A stretch of DNA of 10,694 nucleotides from Roseburia sp. (GCA_017547315.1 JAFYQA010000117.1:1-10694); one strand, 5' to 3'; counted from the first letter of the stretch, positions 1 through 7,280 are shown. The notes: generated by a model not told the origin, from the sequence alone. Numbers and translations: made by a program.

Positions 1-591
1 ATAGGCAATGACACCATCAATCACCTCTCCTAAATTGTGAGGCGGTGTACTAGTCACCATACCAACTGCGATACCCTCAGAACCATTTACCAAAAGGTTC
101 GGGATCTTAACTGGTAAAACAGCCGGCTCTTTTTCTGTCTCATCGAAGTTCGGTACAAAATCTACGACATCTTTGTCCAAATCAGCTAAGAAAGCTTCCT
201 GTGTAATTTTCTGAAGTCTTGCTTCCGTATATCGCATCGCAGCGGCTCCATCTCCTTCGATGGAACCGAAATTACCATGCCCATCAACAAGTGGTAACTC
301 CTTCTTAAAATCTTGAGCCATTACAACCAATGCTTCGTAAATAGAACTGTCGCCATGTGGGTGGTATTTACCCATGGTGTCACCGACAATACGCGCACAT
401 TTTCTGTACGGTTTGTCATAACGGATGCCTAATTCGTACATATCGTATAATGTACGTCGCTGTACTGGTTTTAAACCGTCTCTGACATCCGGTAAAGCAC
501 GCGCAATAATAACACTCATGGCATAGTCGATATATGATTTTTGCATCAGCTCCGAATACTCGGTGCGGATGATTTGTTCTTCCTGTCTCAT
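1..591 (-). CDS. parC: Type IIA topoisomerase A subunit (ParC/GyrA), N-terminal 197 residues, partial
   Basis: This is the DNA cleavage and religation subunit of topoisomerase IV or gyrase, which pairs with the ParE/GyrB subunit encoded just upstream. The start ATG is at 591-589 and the frame stays open to base 1, so only the N-terminal part of the winged-helix and tower domain is visible; the C-terminal DNA-wrapping domain is outside the window. Visible landmarks are [15 protein letters not shown] (residues 32-46), [14 protein letters not shown] (76-89) and [10 protein letters not shown] (117-126), in which Tyr121 is the DNA-linking tyrosine. The quinolone-contact positions are Ser82 and Glu86, the usual unmutated Ser/acidic pair. 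The parE stop codon TAG forms the start of the Shine-Dalgarno TAGGAG, so translation is probably coupled. Parc identity rests on the lack of dnaA/recF nearby; the run [12 protein letters not shown] (104-115) looks gyrase-like, so GyrA cannot be excluded without the C-terminal domain. Confidence 0.93.
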   Translation of the reverse strand, partial: MRQEEQIIRTEYSELMQKSYIDYAMSVIIARALPDVRDGLKPVQRRTLYDMYELGIRYDKPYRKCARIVGDTMGKYHPHGDSSIYEALVVMAQDFKKELPLVDGHGNFGSIEGDGAAAMRYTEARLQKITQEAFLADLDKDVVDFVPNFDETEKEPAVLPVKIPNLLVNGSEGIAVGMVTSTPPHNLGEVIDGVIAY

Positions 592-603
592 CTATTCTCT
601 CTC

Positions 604-2523
604 CTATACGTCCAAAGCTGCATCATGCGCATGCTCATAAATAAACGCTCTACGTGGCGGCACATCATTGCCCATCAATAGCTCTGTGATATCAGATGCC
701 ATACGTCCGTCTTCGATTTCGATTCGTCTTAACATACGACGCTCTGGATCTAATGTCGTCTCCCAAAGCTGCTCTGCATCCATTTCACCAAGACCTTTAT
801 AGCGCTGTAAGGTAAAACTACCTTTATGTGTCTTACGATAACGTTCTAATGCTGCATCATCGTATAAATATTCTTCCTCACCTTTGCTTGGAATCGCTTT
901 GTACAGCGGTGGCATCGCCACATATACATGCCCTTCGTAAATCAATTCTGGCATAAAACGGTAAAACAATGTCAATAGCAATGTAGAAATATGAGCACCA
1001 TCTACGTCCGCATCGGCCATGATGATAATCTTGTCATAACGTAACTTGCTAATGTCAAAGTCATTACCATAACCTTCTGAAAATCCACAGCCAAACGCAT
1101 TAATCATCGTCTTAATCTCTGCATTGGCAAGCACTTTATCAATACTTGCTTTCTCTACGTTTAATATTTTACCACGAATTGGTAAAATCGCTTGGAAATT
1201 ACGATCACGCGCTGTCTTCGCAGAACCACCCGCAGAATCACCCTCTACAATGAAAATCTCACAGATAGATGGATCTCTGCTCTCGCAGTTTGCTAATTTA
1301 CCATTTGAGTCAAAAGAGAATTTCTGCTTTGTAAGTAAGTTCGTCTTTGCTTTCTCTTCTGACTTACGAATTTTAGCTGCTTTTTCCGCACAGGAAATTA
1401 CAGTCTTTAATGTTTCTAAATTCTTATCAAAGAAAAGCTGAATCTCATCGCCTGTCACCTTGGCTGTAGCACGGGACGCATCCTGATTGTCAAGCTTTGT
1501 CTTCGTCTGTCCTTCAAATCTTGGGTCTGGGTGCTTAATCGAAATCACCGCTGTCATACCGTTACGCACATCTGCACCGGTAAAGTTCGTGTCTTTTTCC
1601 TTTAAAATACCCAGTTCTCTCGCATAGTTATTAATAACCGTTGTAAATACGGTCTTAAACCCTGTGATGTGAGCACCACCCTCTGCATTAAAAATATTGT
1701 TACAGAAACCTAAAATATTCTCATGGAACTCATTCGTGTACTGAAATGCACCTTCAATCTCGATGCCTTCACTCACACCTTTAAAATGAATGACTTCATG
1801 TAAAGTCTCACTATTTTTATTAATATCCTTTACAAAGCCCTTGATCCCTTCTTCTTCGTGGTATTCGATATGCTCAACTTCCTCACCACGACGGTCTTCG
1901 TAAATAATCGTTAATTTCGGATTTAAGTATGCAGTTTCATGCATACGGCTTTTTACTTCGTCTTCTTTGAATTTGGTTTTTTCAAAAATCTCTGGATCCG
2001 GTAAAAAATTTACTTTTGTTCCGGTCTTTTTGGTCTTGCCGATCTTTGGAAGAAGTCCTGCTTCTAATTCAACAGTCGGTACACCTCTTTCATAACGATC
2101 ATGGTGTACATACCCTTCTCGGCTAATCTGCACATCCATGTAAGTAGAAAGTGCATTAACAACCGAAGAACCTACACCATGCAGACCACCACTCGTCTTA
2201 TATGCAGAATCATCAAACTTACCGCCCGCATGTAAAGTTGTATAAACCAAACGTGCTGCTGATACACCTTTTGCATGCATACCAACCGGCACACCTCGTC
2301 CATTATCTTCTACGGTACAGGAACCGTCTTTTTCTAAAGTTACCCAAATGGTATCACAAGCTCCTGCCAGATGCTCATCCACTGCATTATCCACGATTTC
2401 GTATATTAAGTGATTCAAACCTTTTCTTGAAACACTTCCGATGTACATACCCGGTCTTTTACGAACGGCCTCTAAGCCTTCTAACACCGATATATTACTT
2501 GCATCATATGTCGATTTTGCCAT
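604..2523 (-). CDS. parE: Type IIA topoisomerase B subunit (ParE/GyrB)
   Basis: This 639-residue protein is the ATPase and TOPRIM subunit of topoisomerase IV or gyrase and works as a heterotetramer with the downstream A subunit. The GHKL ATPase shows YEIVDNAVDE (41-50, catalytic Glu42 and Mg-binding Asn46), EDNGRGVP (72-79, Asp73) and the ATP lid GGLHGVGSS (112-120). The transducer carries the QTK motif at 339-341 (Lys341 contacts the gamma phosphate). TOPRIM follows, with EGDSAGGSAK (427-436) and DADVDG (504-509) supplying the metal-binding acidic residues, then QRYKGLGEM (573-581). Length is normal for Firmicutes and lacks the proteobacterial GyrB insert. The start at 2523 has AGGAG seven bases upstream. 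Twelve bases separate it from parC. Adjacent B-A order and distance from dnaA/recF favour topoisomerase IV, but FEGQTKTKLDN and PIRGKILNVEKA resemble GyrB, so the subtype is not settled. Confidence 0.95.
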   Translation of the reverse strand: MAKSTYDASNISVLEGLEAVRKRPGMYIGSVSRKGLNHLIYEIVDNAVDEHLAGACDTIWVTLEKDGSCTVEDNGRGVPVGMHAKGVSAARLVYTTLHAGGKFDDSAYKTSGGLHGVGSSVVNALSTYMDVQISREGYVHHDRYERGVPTVELEAGLLPKIGKTKKTGTKVNFLPDPEIFEKTKFKEDEVKSRMHETAYLNPKLTIIYEDRRGEEVEHIEYHEEEGIKGFVKDINKNSETLHEVIHFKGVSEGIEIEGAFQYTNEFHENILGFCNNIFNAEGGAHITGFKTVFTTVINNYARELGILKEKDTNFTGADVRNGMTAVISIKHPDPRFEGQTKTKLDNQDASRATAKVTGDEIQLFFDKNLETLKTVISCAEKAAKIRKSEEKAKTNLLTKQKFSFDSNGKLANCESRDPSICEIFIVEGDSAGGSAKTARDRNFQAILPIRGKILNVEKASIDKVLANAEIKTMINAFGCGFSEGYGNDFDISKLRYDKIIIMADADVDGAHISTLLLTLFYRFMPELIYEGHVYVAMPPLYKAIPSKGEEEYLYDDAALERYRKTHKGSFTLQRYKGLGEMDAEQLWETTLDPERRMLRRIEIEDGRMASDITELLMGNDVPPRRAFIYEHAHDAALDV

Positions 2524-2530
2524 TTTTGCA

Positions 2531-2535
2531 CTCCT
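2531..2535 (-). promoter_or_regulatory. Ribosome binding site of parE
   Basis: AGGAG on the minus strand lies seven bases before the ATG at 2523-2521. It supports the chosen start. The 59-base gap between the regulator stop and parE contains no intrinsic terminator and no good promoter, only weak hexamer matches. Confidence 0.7.
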
Positions 2536-2582
2536 ATTTCACTTTCTTACAGTTTTGCGCAGCAAATACCAAGACCTGCTAT

Positions 2583-3659
2583 TTATTGCTTCTGCGATTC
2601 CATATGTGAAATTACCATTAAGGCAATCTTAAAGGTCAACGCATCTTCAAATTTTCGGATATCAAGTCCGATTATCTTCTCTAAACGTTCCAGTCGATAC
2701 ACCAGCGTGTTACGATGTACGTAAAGCTGTCTGGCTGTCTCTGAAATATTTAAGTTATTCTCGAAAAATTTCTGAATGGTCACCATCGTCTCTTCGTCGA
2801 AAATATCCGGTATCCCATCTGCAAATACTTCTTTGATAAACATCTCACACAAACTCATCGGAAGCTGATAAATCAAACGACCGATTCCAAGCAAGCTATA
2901 GCTTATAATCTCTTTCTCTGCATAGAAAATTCGCCCTACTTCTAATGCCATTTTTGCTTCCTGATAGGATTTGGCGATGTCTTGTAAATTATGCACACGA
3001 TTACCATAGCTTACACGTACTTTCACCATAGCCTCTGCATGCATATTATCTATAATCATACTTGCCAGTAACATGAGTTCTTCTTCACTCTTCATATCAC
3101 GGCAGTCTTTTATCAAAATGATACTCTTTTCATCGATCTCCGTCACAAAATCCTTCGTCTTGGTGACAAACAGATTTTTTACCGTTTCCATAACCGTTGC
3201 ATCTTTTCTACCTTCTACTTCGATAACGTAAACGACACGATCTGCCTGCTCTATATGTAACTTTTGTGCCTTGTTGTACATGTCCACTACGAGCATATTG
3301 CCAAGTAAAATATTCTGCATGAAATTATTACGGTCAAACTGCTCCATATAGGCACTTGCCAGATTGCGGAGCTGACATACTGCCATCTTCCCCACCATAA
3401 ATGATTCTTCCGAAGTAGCGTGTGCCAGCAAAATATACTCTAACTCGCCTTCCACCATTACTTTATAAAAATAGTAACCTGCCTGTTTCTGGCTCTCTGC
3501 CATAGACTCTGCAAAAGCCTCTACTGCAGCTTCCATATCAGATTCCGGTGCCTGTGTCGCTGCAACTAATTTACCTCTGTCCGTATATACAACAATATCT
3601 GTATTAGAGATATCTCTCATCTCATCAATTGCTACTTGAATTTTGTGATTTGAAATCAT
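2583..3659 (-). CDS. PucR/CdaR-type helix-turn-helix transcriptional regulator
   Basis: This predicted cytoplasmic regulator has 358 residues. The C-terminal part (about 293-350) is a PucR-type helix-turn-helix: LNISETARQLYVHRNTLVYRLERLEKI (about 303-329) followed by GLDIRKFEDALTFKIAL, the usual end of CdaR/PucR family proteins. The middle (about 140-270) contains VSYGNRVHNLQDIAKSYQEAKMAL, typical of the GGDEF-like CdaR domain, without an active cyclase signature. The N-terminal 110 residues (IQVAIDEMRDISNTDIVVYTDRG onwards) would be the sensor; the ligand cannot be read. The frame is open further upstream to 3812, but that would run into the terminator of the preceding gene, whereas the ATG at 3659 has GAGGAA seven bases upstream. 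It lies between the orphan sugar ABC ATPase and parE-parC and is not separated from parE by a terminator. Target genes are unknown; autoregulation is plausible from the inverted repeat at 3690-3711. Confidence 0.88.
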   Translation of the reverse strand: MISNHKIQVAIDEMRDISNTDIVVYTDRGKLVAATQAPESDMEAAVEAFAESMAESQKQAGYYFYKVMVEGELEYILLAHATSEESFMVGKMAVCQLRNLASAYMEQFDRNNFMQNILLGNMLVVDMYNKAQKLHIEQADRVVYVIEVEGRKDATVMETVKNLFVTKTKDFVTEIDEKSIILIKDCRDMKSEEELMLLASMIIDNMHAEAMVKVRVSYGNRVHNLQDIAKSYQEAKMALEVGRIFYAEKEIISYSLLGIGRLIYQLPMSLCEMFIKEVFADGIPDIFDEETMVTIQKFFENNLNISETARQLYVHRNTLVYRLERLEKIIGLDIRKFEDALTFKIALMVISHMESQKQ

Positions 3660-3666
3660 AATTGTA

Positions 3667-3672
3667 TTCCTC
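3667..3672 (-). promoter_or_regulatory. Ribosome binding site deciding the regulator start
   Basis: GAGGAA on the minus strand sits seven bases before the ATG at 3659-3657. It selects this start over the ATG at 3812, which lies inside the upstream terminator hairpin. Confidence 0.7.
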
Positions 3673-3681
3673 AGTATTCTC

Positions 3682-3687
3682 ACTATA
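3682..3687 (-). promoter_or_regulatory. Candidate -10 element of the regulator gene
   Basis: TATAGT on the minus strand matches the sigma-A -10 consensus at five of six bases and would place the transcript start about 15-20 bases before the Shine-Dalgarno sequence. No good -35 hexamer is seen 16-18 bases upstream; that space is taken by an inverted repeat, which would suit an activated or repressed promoter. This is inference from sequence alone. Confidence 0.4.
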
Positions 3688-3689
3688 AT

Positions 3690-3711
3690 CAAAGTATGTT
3701 TACACACTTTG
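3690..3711. promoter_or_regulatory. 22-bp imperfect inverted repeat, candidate operator
   Basis: The arms read CAAAGTnTGT and ACAnACTTTG around a two-base centre, so nine of eleven positions pair. The repeat lies immediately upstream of the candidate -10 element at 3682-3687 and covers the spacer and -35 area. Its size and symmetry fit a dimeric regulator site. Which protein binds is unknown; the adjacent PucR-type regulator is the simplest candidate. Confidence 0.45.
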
Positions 3712-3714
3712 TGC

Positions 3715-3745
3715 GCGCGAGCAGGCTGTTTAACAGCACCTTCCA
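3715..3745. repeat. Possible dispersed repeat, copy 1, in a GC-rich intergenic stretch
   Basis: This segment aligns with 10268-10297 at about 22 of 31 positions with one gap; both begin with GCRCGAG and end with CCTTCCA. It contains a 13-bp palindrome, GCTGTT-T-AACAGC, at 3725-3737. The surrounding 3712-3790 is visibly richer in G and C than the neighbouring leaders and has a further inverted repeat, GAGCTG (3752-3757) with CAGCTC (3777-3782). No reading frame explains it. The similarity is short and could be chance. Confidence 0.25.
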
Positions 3746-3795
3746 CTCTGCGAGCTGTGCATCCACGCAAAGCTTTCAGCTCCTGCGTATAACTT

Positions 3796-3828
3796 AGAAA
3801 AACTGGGTACATATGGCTGTACCCAGTT
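3796..3828 (-). terminator. Intrinsic terminator after the sugar ABC ATPase gene
   Basis: On the minus strand a perfect 11-bp stem, AACTGGGTACA with TGTACCCAGTT, encloses a six-base loop and runs straight into a T tract (five T then CT). It begins about 31 bases after the ATPase stop codon and separates that gene from the regulator. Confidence 0.9.
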
Positions 3829-3859
3829 CTTGGTTTTAAGCTTATTTAATTCTACCGAA

Positions 3860-4966
3860 TTAGTTTGTAATTGTCAATTCAGTTTCTTTGTCAAATACAT
3901 GAACCTTGCTTGGATCAAGAGCTAATTTAACATGATCGCCGTAACGAGCTTTTGAGCTTGAATCAACTTTTGCTGTCATAGTTGTACCACCAAGTGAGTA
4001 GTATAATAATGACTCAGCACCTAATAATTCGTAACCTGTTAAATCTGTTTCGAATGTAGAATCTTTGAATTCAGCTAATGCAACTTCTGAATCGCTGATA
4101 TGTTCTGGTCTGATACCCATAACAACTGTCTTACCATCGTAAGCTTTTACTTTTGCAGCTTTTTCTGCTGGAAGAACGATAGATGTCTTGTCAAAGTTAA
4201 GAGTTACTTTGTCGCCTTCTGCTTTTACTACTGCATCGATGAAGTTCATCTGTGGTGAACCAATGAAACCAGCTACGAATAAGTTGTTTGGTTTGTTGTA
4301 TAATGTCTGTGGAGAATCAACCTGCATGATAACACCATCTTTTAATACAACGATTCTTGTACCTAATGTCATAGCTTCTGTCTGGTCATGTGTTACGTAG
4401 ATGATTGTAGCTTTTAATCTGTTATGTAATGCTGAAATCTCAGAACGCATCTGTACACGTAATTTAGCATCTAAGTTTGAAAGAGGTTCGTCCATTAAGA
4501 ATACTTTAGGATTACGAACGATAGCACGTCCCATAGCAACACGCTGTCTCTGACCACCAGATAAAGCCTTTGGTTTACGATCTAATAATTTCTCAAGGTC
4601 AAGAATTCTAGCTGCTTCTTCTACTTTCTGTTTGATTTCATCCTTTGGAACTTTTCTTAACTTTAATCCGAATGCCATGTTATCAAATACTGTCATATGT
4701 GGATATAAAGCGTAGTTCTGGAATACCATCGCGATATCTCTATCCTTTGGTTCTACGTCGTTCATTAATTTACCGTCAATGTAAAATTCACCTTTAGAAA
4801 TATCTTCCAAACCAGCGATCATACGAAGTGTTGTAGATTTACCACAACCAGATGGTCCTACGAAGATGATGAATTCCTGATCTGCTACTTCAAGATTGAA
4901 ATCTTTAACAGCTTCAAAGCCGTTAGAGTAGATTTTGTAAATGTGCTGCAATGATAAACTTGCCAT
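3860..4966 (-). CDS. ugpC: Sugar ABC transporter ATP-binding protein, MsmK/UgpC/MalK family
   Basis: This 368-residue protein is the cytoplasmic ATPase of carbohydrate-uptake ABC importers; it powers transport by dimerising on two membrane permeases. Visible in order are Walker A GPSGCGKST (37-45), Q-loop Gln83, signature LSGGQ (135-139), Walker B VFLMDE (155-160, catalytic Glu160), D-loop SNLD (163-166) and switch His193. From about residue 240 the regulatory TOBE-type domain follows, with the family motif GIRPEH. Length is normal. The start has GGAGGG eight bases upstream. There is no permease or solute-binding gene next to it, and it has its own leader and terminators on both sides. That arrangement matches MsmK of streptococci and MsmX of Bacillus, which serve several sugar transporters. 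The ugpC name (glycerol-3-phosphate) is a family label and is not evidence of substrate; msmK or msmX would be equally apt. Confidence 0.93.
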   Translation of the reverse strand: MASLSLQHIYKIYSNGFEAVKDFNLEVADQEFIIFVGPSGCGKSTTLRMIAGLEDISKGEFYIDGKLMNDVEPKDRDIAMVFQNYALYPHMTVFDNMAFGLKLRKVPKDEIKQKVEEAARILDLEKLLDRKPKALSGGQRQRVAMGRAIVRNPKVFLMDEPLSNLDAKLRVQMRSEISALHNRLKATIIYVTHDQTEAMTLGTRIVVLKDGVIMQVDSPQTLYNKPNNLFVAGFIGSPQMNFIDAVVKAEGDKVTLNFDKTSIVLPAEKAAKVKAYDGKTVVMGIRPEHISDSEVALAEFKDSTFETDLTGYELLGAESLLYYSLGGTTMTAKVDSSSKARYGDHVKLALDPSKVHVFDKETELTITN

Positions 4967-4974
4967 TTCAGTTA

Positions 4975-4980
4975 CCCTCC
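4975..4980 (-). promoter_or_regulatory. Ribosome binding site of the sugar ABC ATPase gene
   Basis: GGAGGG on the minus strand lies eight bases before the ATG at 4966-4964. It is the strongest Shine-Dalgarno in the window, consistent with a well expressed shared subunit. Confidence 0.75.
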
Positions 4981-5007
4981 ATTAATTCCGATTTTCGTTT
5001 TACGATA

Positions 5008-5018
5008 GTTATACTATA
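5008..5018 (-). promoter_or_regulatory. Candidate promoter -10 region of the sugar ABC ATPase gene
   Basis: Two overlapping -10-like hexamers, TATAGT and TATAAC, lie about 30-40 bases before the Shine-Dalgarno sequence, just downstream of the dut terminator. They are part of a small inverted repeat, ATAGT-TAT-ACTAT (5005-5017 on the plus strand). No clear TTGACA-like -35 is present at the expected distance; TTTGTG is the nearest. The terminators on both sides require a promoter in this gap, and this is the best candidate. Confidence 0.4.
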
Positions 5019-5055
5019 CAAAAAAACTGCACAAATTGCTATATGTTACATAGAC

Positions 5056-5100
5056 AAAAAAAAGTGGTTATTTCAGTCATATTGACGAACAACCACTTTT
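5056..5100 (-). terminator. Intrinsic terminator of the DUF512-der-plsY-gpsA-dut cluster
   Basis: On the minus strand a 13-bp stem (AAAAGTGGTTGTT with AATAACCACTTTT, one G-U pair) encloses a 15-base loop and is followed by eight T in total. It starts 11 bases after the dut stop codon and marks the end of the cluster. Confidence 0.92.
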
Positions 5101-5111
5101 ATATTATAGGA

Positions 5112-5552
5112 TTATTGTTTCCCAGTGCTTCCAATACCGCCTCTATCTTCATTTCCAAGCACTTCTACTTCTTCAAACGTAATCTGTGGCTGGTGTTTTT
5201 GAATACGGAACTGACAAATACGGTCGTTCACATGAATCACTGTATCTCTGACTGCTAAAACCGGCATCATCCATACGTCATTATCACCACAATAGGTCTC
5301 ATCGATGACCCCCATATGGTTTGTCTGGATAATTCCAAAATTCTTATAAGTAGAACTTCTTGGTACCACTACCGCTTCGTAGCCTGCTGGAAGCTGCATA
5401 GACACACCGAGCTTAATTAAACGAAATTCGCCCTGTTTTAGCTCTACTTCTTCTGCTGAACGAAGGTCAATCCAGTCACTTTTACCTTCGATGTAGGTCA
5501 ACTTTTCAATCTCATCCGAATGATATTTGATTTTAATTGTTTCTCTTTCCAT
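5112..5552 (-). CDS. dut: dUTP diphosphatase (trimeric dUTPase family)
   Basis: This enzyme hydrolyses dUTP to dUMP and diphosphate, keeping uracil out of DNA and supplying the thymidylate precursor. From the chosen start it has 146 residues, normal for the trimeric family. All five motifs are recognisable: DLRSA (29-33), PRSS (64-67), [10 protein letters not shown] (81-90, catalytic Asp84 and uracil-stacking Tyr87), NDRICQ (109-114) and the P-loop-like [11 protein letters not shown] (136-146). Motifs 1 and 3 differ from the Escherichia enzyme (DLRSA rather than DLRA/DLYA, CGD rather than RGE), as in a clostridial or phage-like subgroup. Three in-frame ATGs lie near the gpsA end. The one at 5552 has GGGAAGG nine bases upstream, while ATGs at 5570 and 5561 have no usable spacing. 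The gene is last in its operon, five bases after gpsA, with a terminator behind it. Confidence 0.9.
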   Translation of the reverse strand: MERETIKIKYHSDEIEKLTYIEGKSDWIDLRSAEEVELKQGEFRLIKLGVSMQLPAGYEAVVVPRSSTYKNFGIIQTNHMGVIDETYCGDNDVWMMPVLAVRDTVIHVNDRICQFRIQKHQPQITFEEVEVLGNEDRGGIGSTGKQ

Positions 5553-5557
5553 AACAT

Positions 5558-6571
5558 TCATCCTTCCCACTCAAGTGCCATATGCTCCGATTTCTTATCA
5601 CGCATCATCAGTCCAAGCACTGCTTCGCGGGCAGACTTGCCTTCGAATAATACCGCATTTACTTCCTGAATGATTGGCATGTCCACTTCATATTTTTTAG
5701 CAAGGGCAATCGCTGCTTTTGCAGAATATACACCCTCTACTACCATTTTTACTTCATCCATAGCTTCCTGCATGGAAAGTCCCTGACCGATTAACATACC
5801 CGCCTTACGGTTACGGCTATGTTTACTCTGACAGGTTACGATTAAGTCACCAATACCGGTTAAACCATTTAAAGTCTCTGAGCTTGCACCCATTTTAAGT
5901 GCAAGACGACTCATTTCTGAGATACCTCTTGTGATAAGGGCCGCTTTTGTATTATCACCATAGCCCAAACCATCGGTCATACCTGCTGCTAAAGCAATAA
6001 CGTTCTTTAACGAACCGCCAAGTTCCATACCAAGTACATCCGGACTTGTGTATACACGGAATACTTCATTCATGAAAATATCCTGAATACCTTCTGCTAC
6101 TTCACGTTTTTTTGCACCTGCTACTACGGTAGTCGGCAACTCTCTACCAACTTCTTCCGCATGGCTAGGTCCACACATGACTGCTACCTCTGCTGTCGGA
6201 ATCTCATCTTCTACTACCTCTGAAATCGTCATCAATGTCGCTTCTTCAATACCCTTTGCCACACAGACAATCACCTGACCTTCTTTTACAAAAGGTGCCA
6301 TGGATTTCGCTGTACTTCTGGTAAATACAGAAGGCACTGCTAAAATCAGATAATCACTTCCCAAAACAGCATCCTTTAAATCCGTTGTAAATTTCATATC
6401 TTTTGGAAGTCTTACACCCGGAAGTTTCTCTAAATGTTCATGATAATCATTAAGCATCCGAATCTCAGCTTCTACAATCGACCATACTACCACTTCATTG
6501 CCATTTGTATGAAGCACTTTTGCAAGGGCAATTCCCCAGCTTCCAGCTCCAATTACACCTACTCTTGCCAT
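5558..6571 (-). CDS. gpsA: NAD(P)H-dependent glycerol-3-phosphate dehydrogenase
   Basis: GpsA reduces dihydroxyacetone phosphate to sn-glycerol-3-phosphate, the backbone of membrane phospholipids, in the cytoplasm. The 337 residues match the family length. The N-terminal Rossmann fold starts with GAGSWG (8-13). The next landmarks are VAKGIEE with Lys106 (104-110), CGPSHAEEV (133-141), [13 protein letters not shown] with the catalytic Lys189 (185-197), [12 protein letters not shown] (205-216) and GIGDLIVTC (239-247). The helical C-terminal domain ends at EWEG. The ATG at 6571 has AAGGAG 11 bases upstream, a little long. plsY, which consumes the product, lies 58 bases upstream with no terminator between, so the two steps are probably co-expressed. 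In many spore formers spoIVA follows gpsA; here dut does. Confidence 0.95.
   Translation of the reverse strand: MARVGVIGAGSWGIALAKVLHTNGNEVVVWSIVEAEIRMLNDYHEHLEKLPGVRLPKDMKFTTDLKDAVLGSDYLILAVPSVFTRSTAKSMAPFVKEGQVIVCVAKGIEEATLMTISEVVEDEIPTAEVAVMCGPSHAEEVGRELPTTVVAGAKKREVAEGIQDIFMNEVFRVYTSPDVLGMELGGSLKNVIALAAGMTDGLGYGDNTKAALITRGISEMSRLALKMGASSETLNGLTGIGDLIVTCQSKHSRNRKAGMLIGQGLSMQEAMDEVKMVVEGVYSAKAAIALAKKYEVDMPIIQEVNAVLFEGKSAREAVLGLMMRDKKSEHMALEWEG
5562..5568 (-). promoter_or_regulatory. Ribosome binding site deciding the dut start
   Basis: GGGAAGG on the minus strand lies inside the last codons of gpsA, nine bases before the ATG at 5552-5550. It directly abuts the ATG at 5561, which is therefore unlikely to be used. 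This placement suggests translational coupling to gpsA. Confidence 0.6.
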
Positions 6572-6629
6572 CGTATACTTTGCTCCTTTCTATATCCCGC
6601 AAACTTTGGACCTTTGACACAAAGCTGTG

Positions 6630-7280
6630 TTACGCCTCCTTTTTAGAACCGACTTTATTCTCTGTTCCTGCTAAAAGACGACCAATATTCGCCTTATGTC
6701 TCCAAATTGCCATCACACCAAAAATAATCGCTAAAATATCGTATTCTAAAATATTCTCTGTCGGCAATCCAAGTGCTCCCATAAAGTTATATTCTACTAC
6801 TTGAATCATAAATAATGCCGCCATTAAAATAGAACCTAATGACACATATTTTGTCAACCAAAGGCAAAGTACAAATACTGCAAGGCAGGATGGTACTGCC
6901 TGTGGACATACTGCAAAAACCACACCTGCAGTACAAGCGATTCCTTTTCCACCCTTAAACTTTAAATAGAATGGAAAATTATGTCCCAATACTGCTCCAA
7001 GGCCCGCATAGAGCCCTAAAACTCTCGCATCCCCTGCAAAATAAGCACCAAAGAAATGTGTTACCAATAAAATAGCAACTACCGATTTCAAACAATCTCC
7101 TGCAAAAGTAATTGCACCTGCTTTCATACCAAGCGTACGAAGTGTATTCGTAGCGCCCGCATTACCGCTGCCATGTTCTCTGATATCAATTCCATGGAGT
7201 TTTCCATAAATATACCCTGTCTGAAATGCTCCAAAAAAATAACCAATTACCAATGCCAGTAAACGAATCACTATTACCAT
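6630..7280 (-). CDS. plsY: Glycerol-3-phosphate acyltransferase PlsY
   Basis: PlsY is an integral membrane enzyme that transfers an acyl group from acyl-phosphate to sn-glycerol-3-phosphate, making lysophosphatidic acid; the acyl-phosphate comes from PlsX, which is not in this window. The 216 residues contain several hydrophobic segments (roughly 2-22, 55-80, 86-106, 113-141, 148-168 and 180-195), in line with the known multi-pass fold. The three conserved motifs are present: GSGNAGATNTLR (37-48), GHNFPFYLKFKGGKG (99-113) and RHKANIGRL (194-202). The C terminus is short and charged (VGSKKEA). The start ATG shares one base with the der stop codon (TAATG), and AAGGAAG precedes it, so translation is likely coupled to der. 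gpsA follows and supplies its substrate. Confidence 0.95.
   Translation of the reverse strand: MVIVIRLLALVIGYFFGAFQTGYIYGKLHGIDIREHGSGNAGATNTLRTLGMKAGAITFAGDCLKSVVAILLVTHFFGAYFAGDARVLGLYAGLGAVLGHNFPFYLKFKGGKGIACTAGVVFAVCPQAVPSCLAVFVLCLWLTKYVSLGSILMAALFMIQVVEYNFMGALGLPTENILEYDILAIIFGVMAIWRHKANIGRLLAGTENKVGSKKEA

Noticed and set aside
3660..3812. N-terminal extension of the PucR-type regulator by 51 codons
   Set aside because: The extension would begin inside the terminator hairpin of the upstream ATPase gene, has a composition unlike the rest of the protein, and the ATG at 3659 has a well placed GAGGAA.
3860..4966. Glycerol-3-phosphate importer working with gpsA and plsY
   Set aside because: UgpC is only a family label for MalK/MsmK-type ATPases; no UgpA, UgpB or UgpE gene is present, and terminators separate it from the gpsA cluster.
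5005..5017. ATAGT-TAT-ACTAT inverted repeat as an operator for the ATPase gene
   Set aside because: It is short, A/T-only apart from one G-C pair per arm, and arises from the two overlapping -10-like hexamers, so it is not evidence of a binding site by itself.
5553..5570. Longer dut starts at 5570 or 5561
   Set aside because: Neither has a Shine-Dalgarno sequence at workable spacing; GGGAAGG is nine bases before the ATG at 5552, and homology to dUTPases begins after that ATG.
6572..6629. CTTTG-TGT-CAAAG hairpin between plsY and gpsA as a terminator
   Set aside because: The stem has only five pairs and no T tract follows, so read-through into gpsA is expected.
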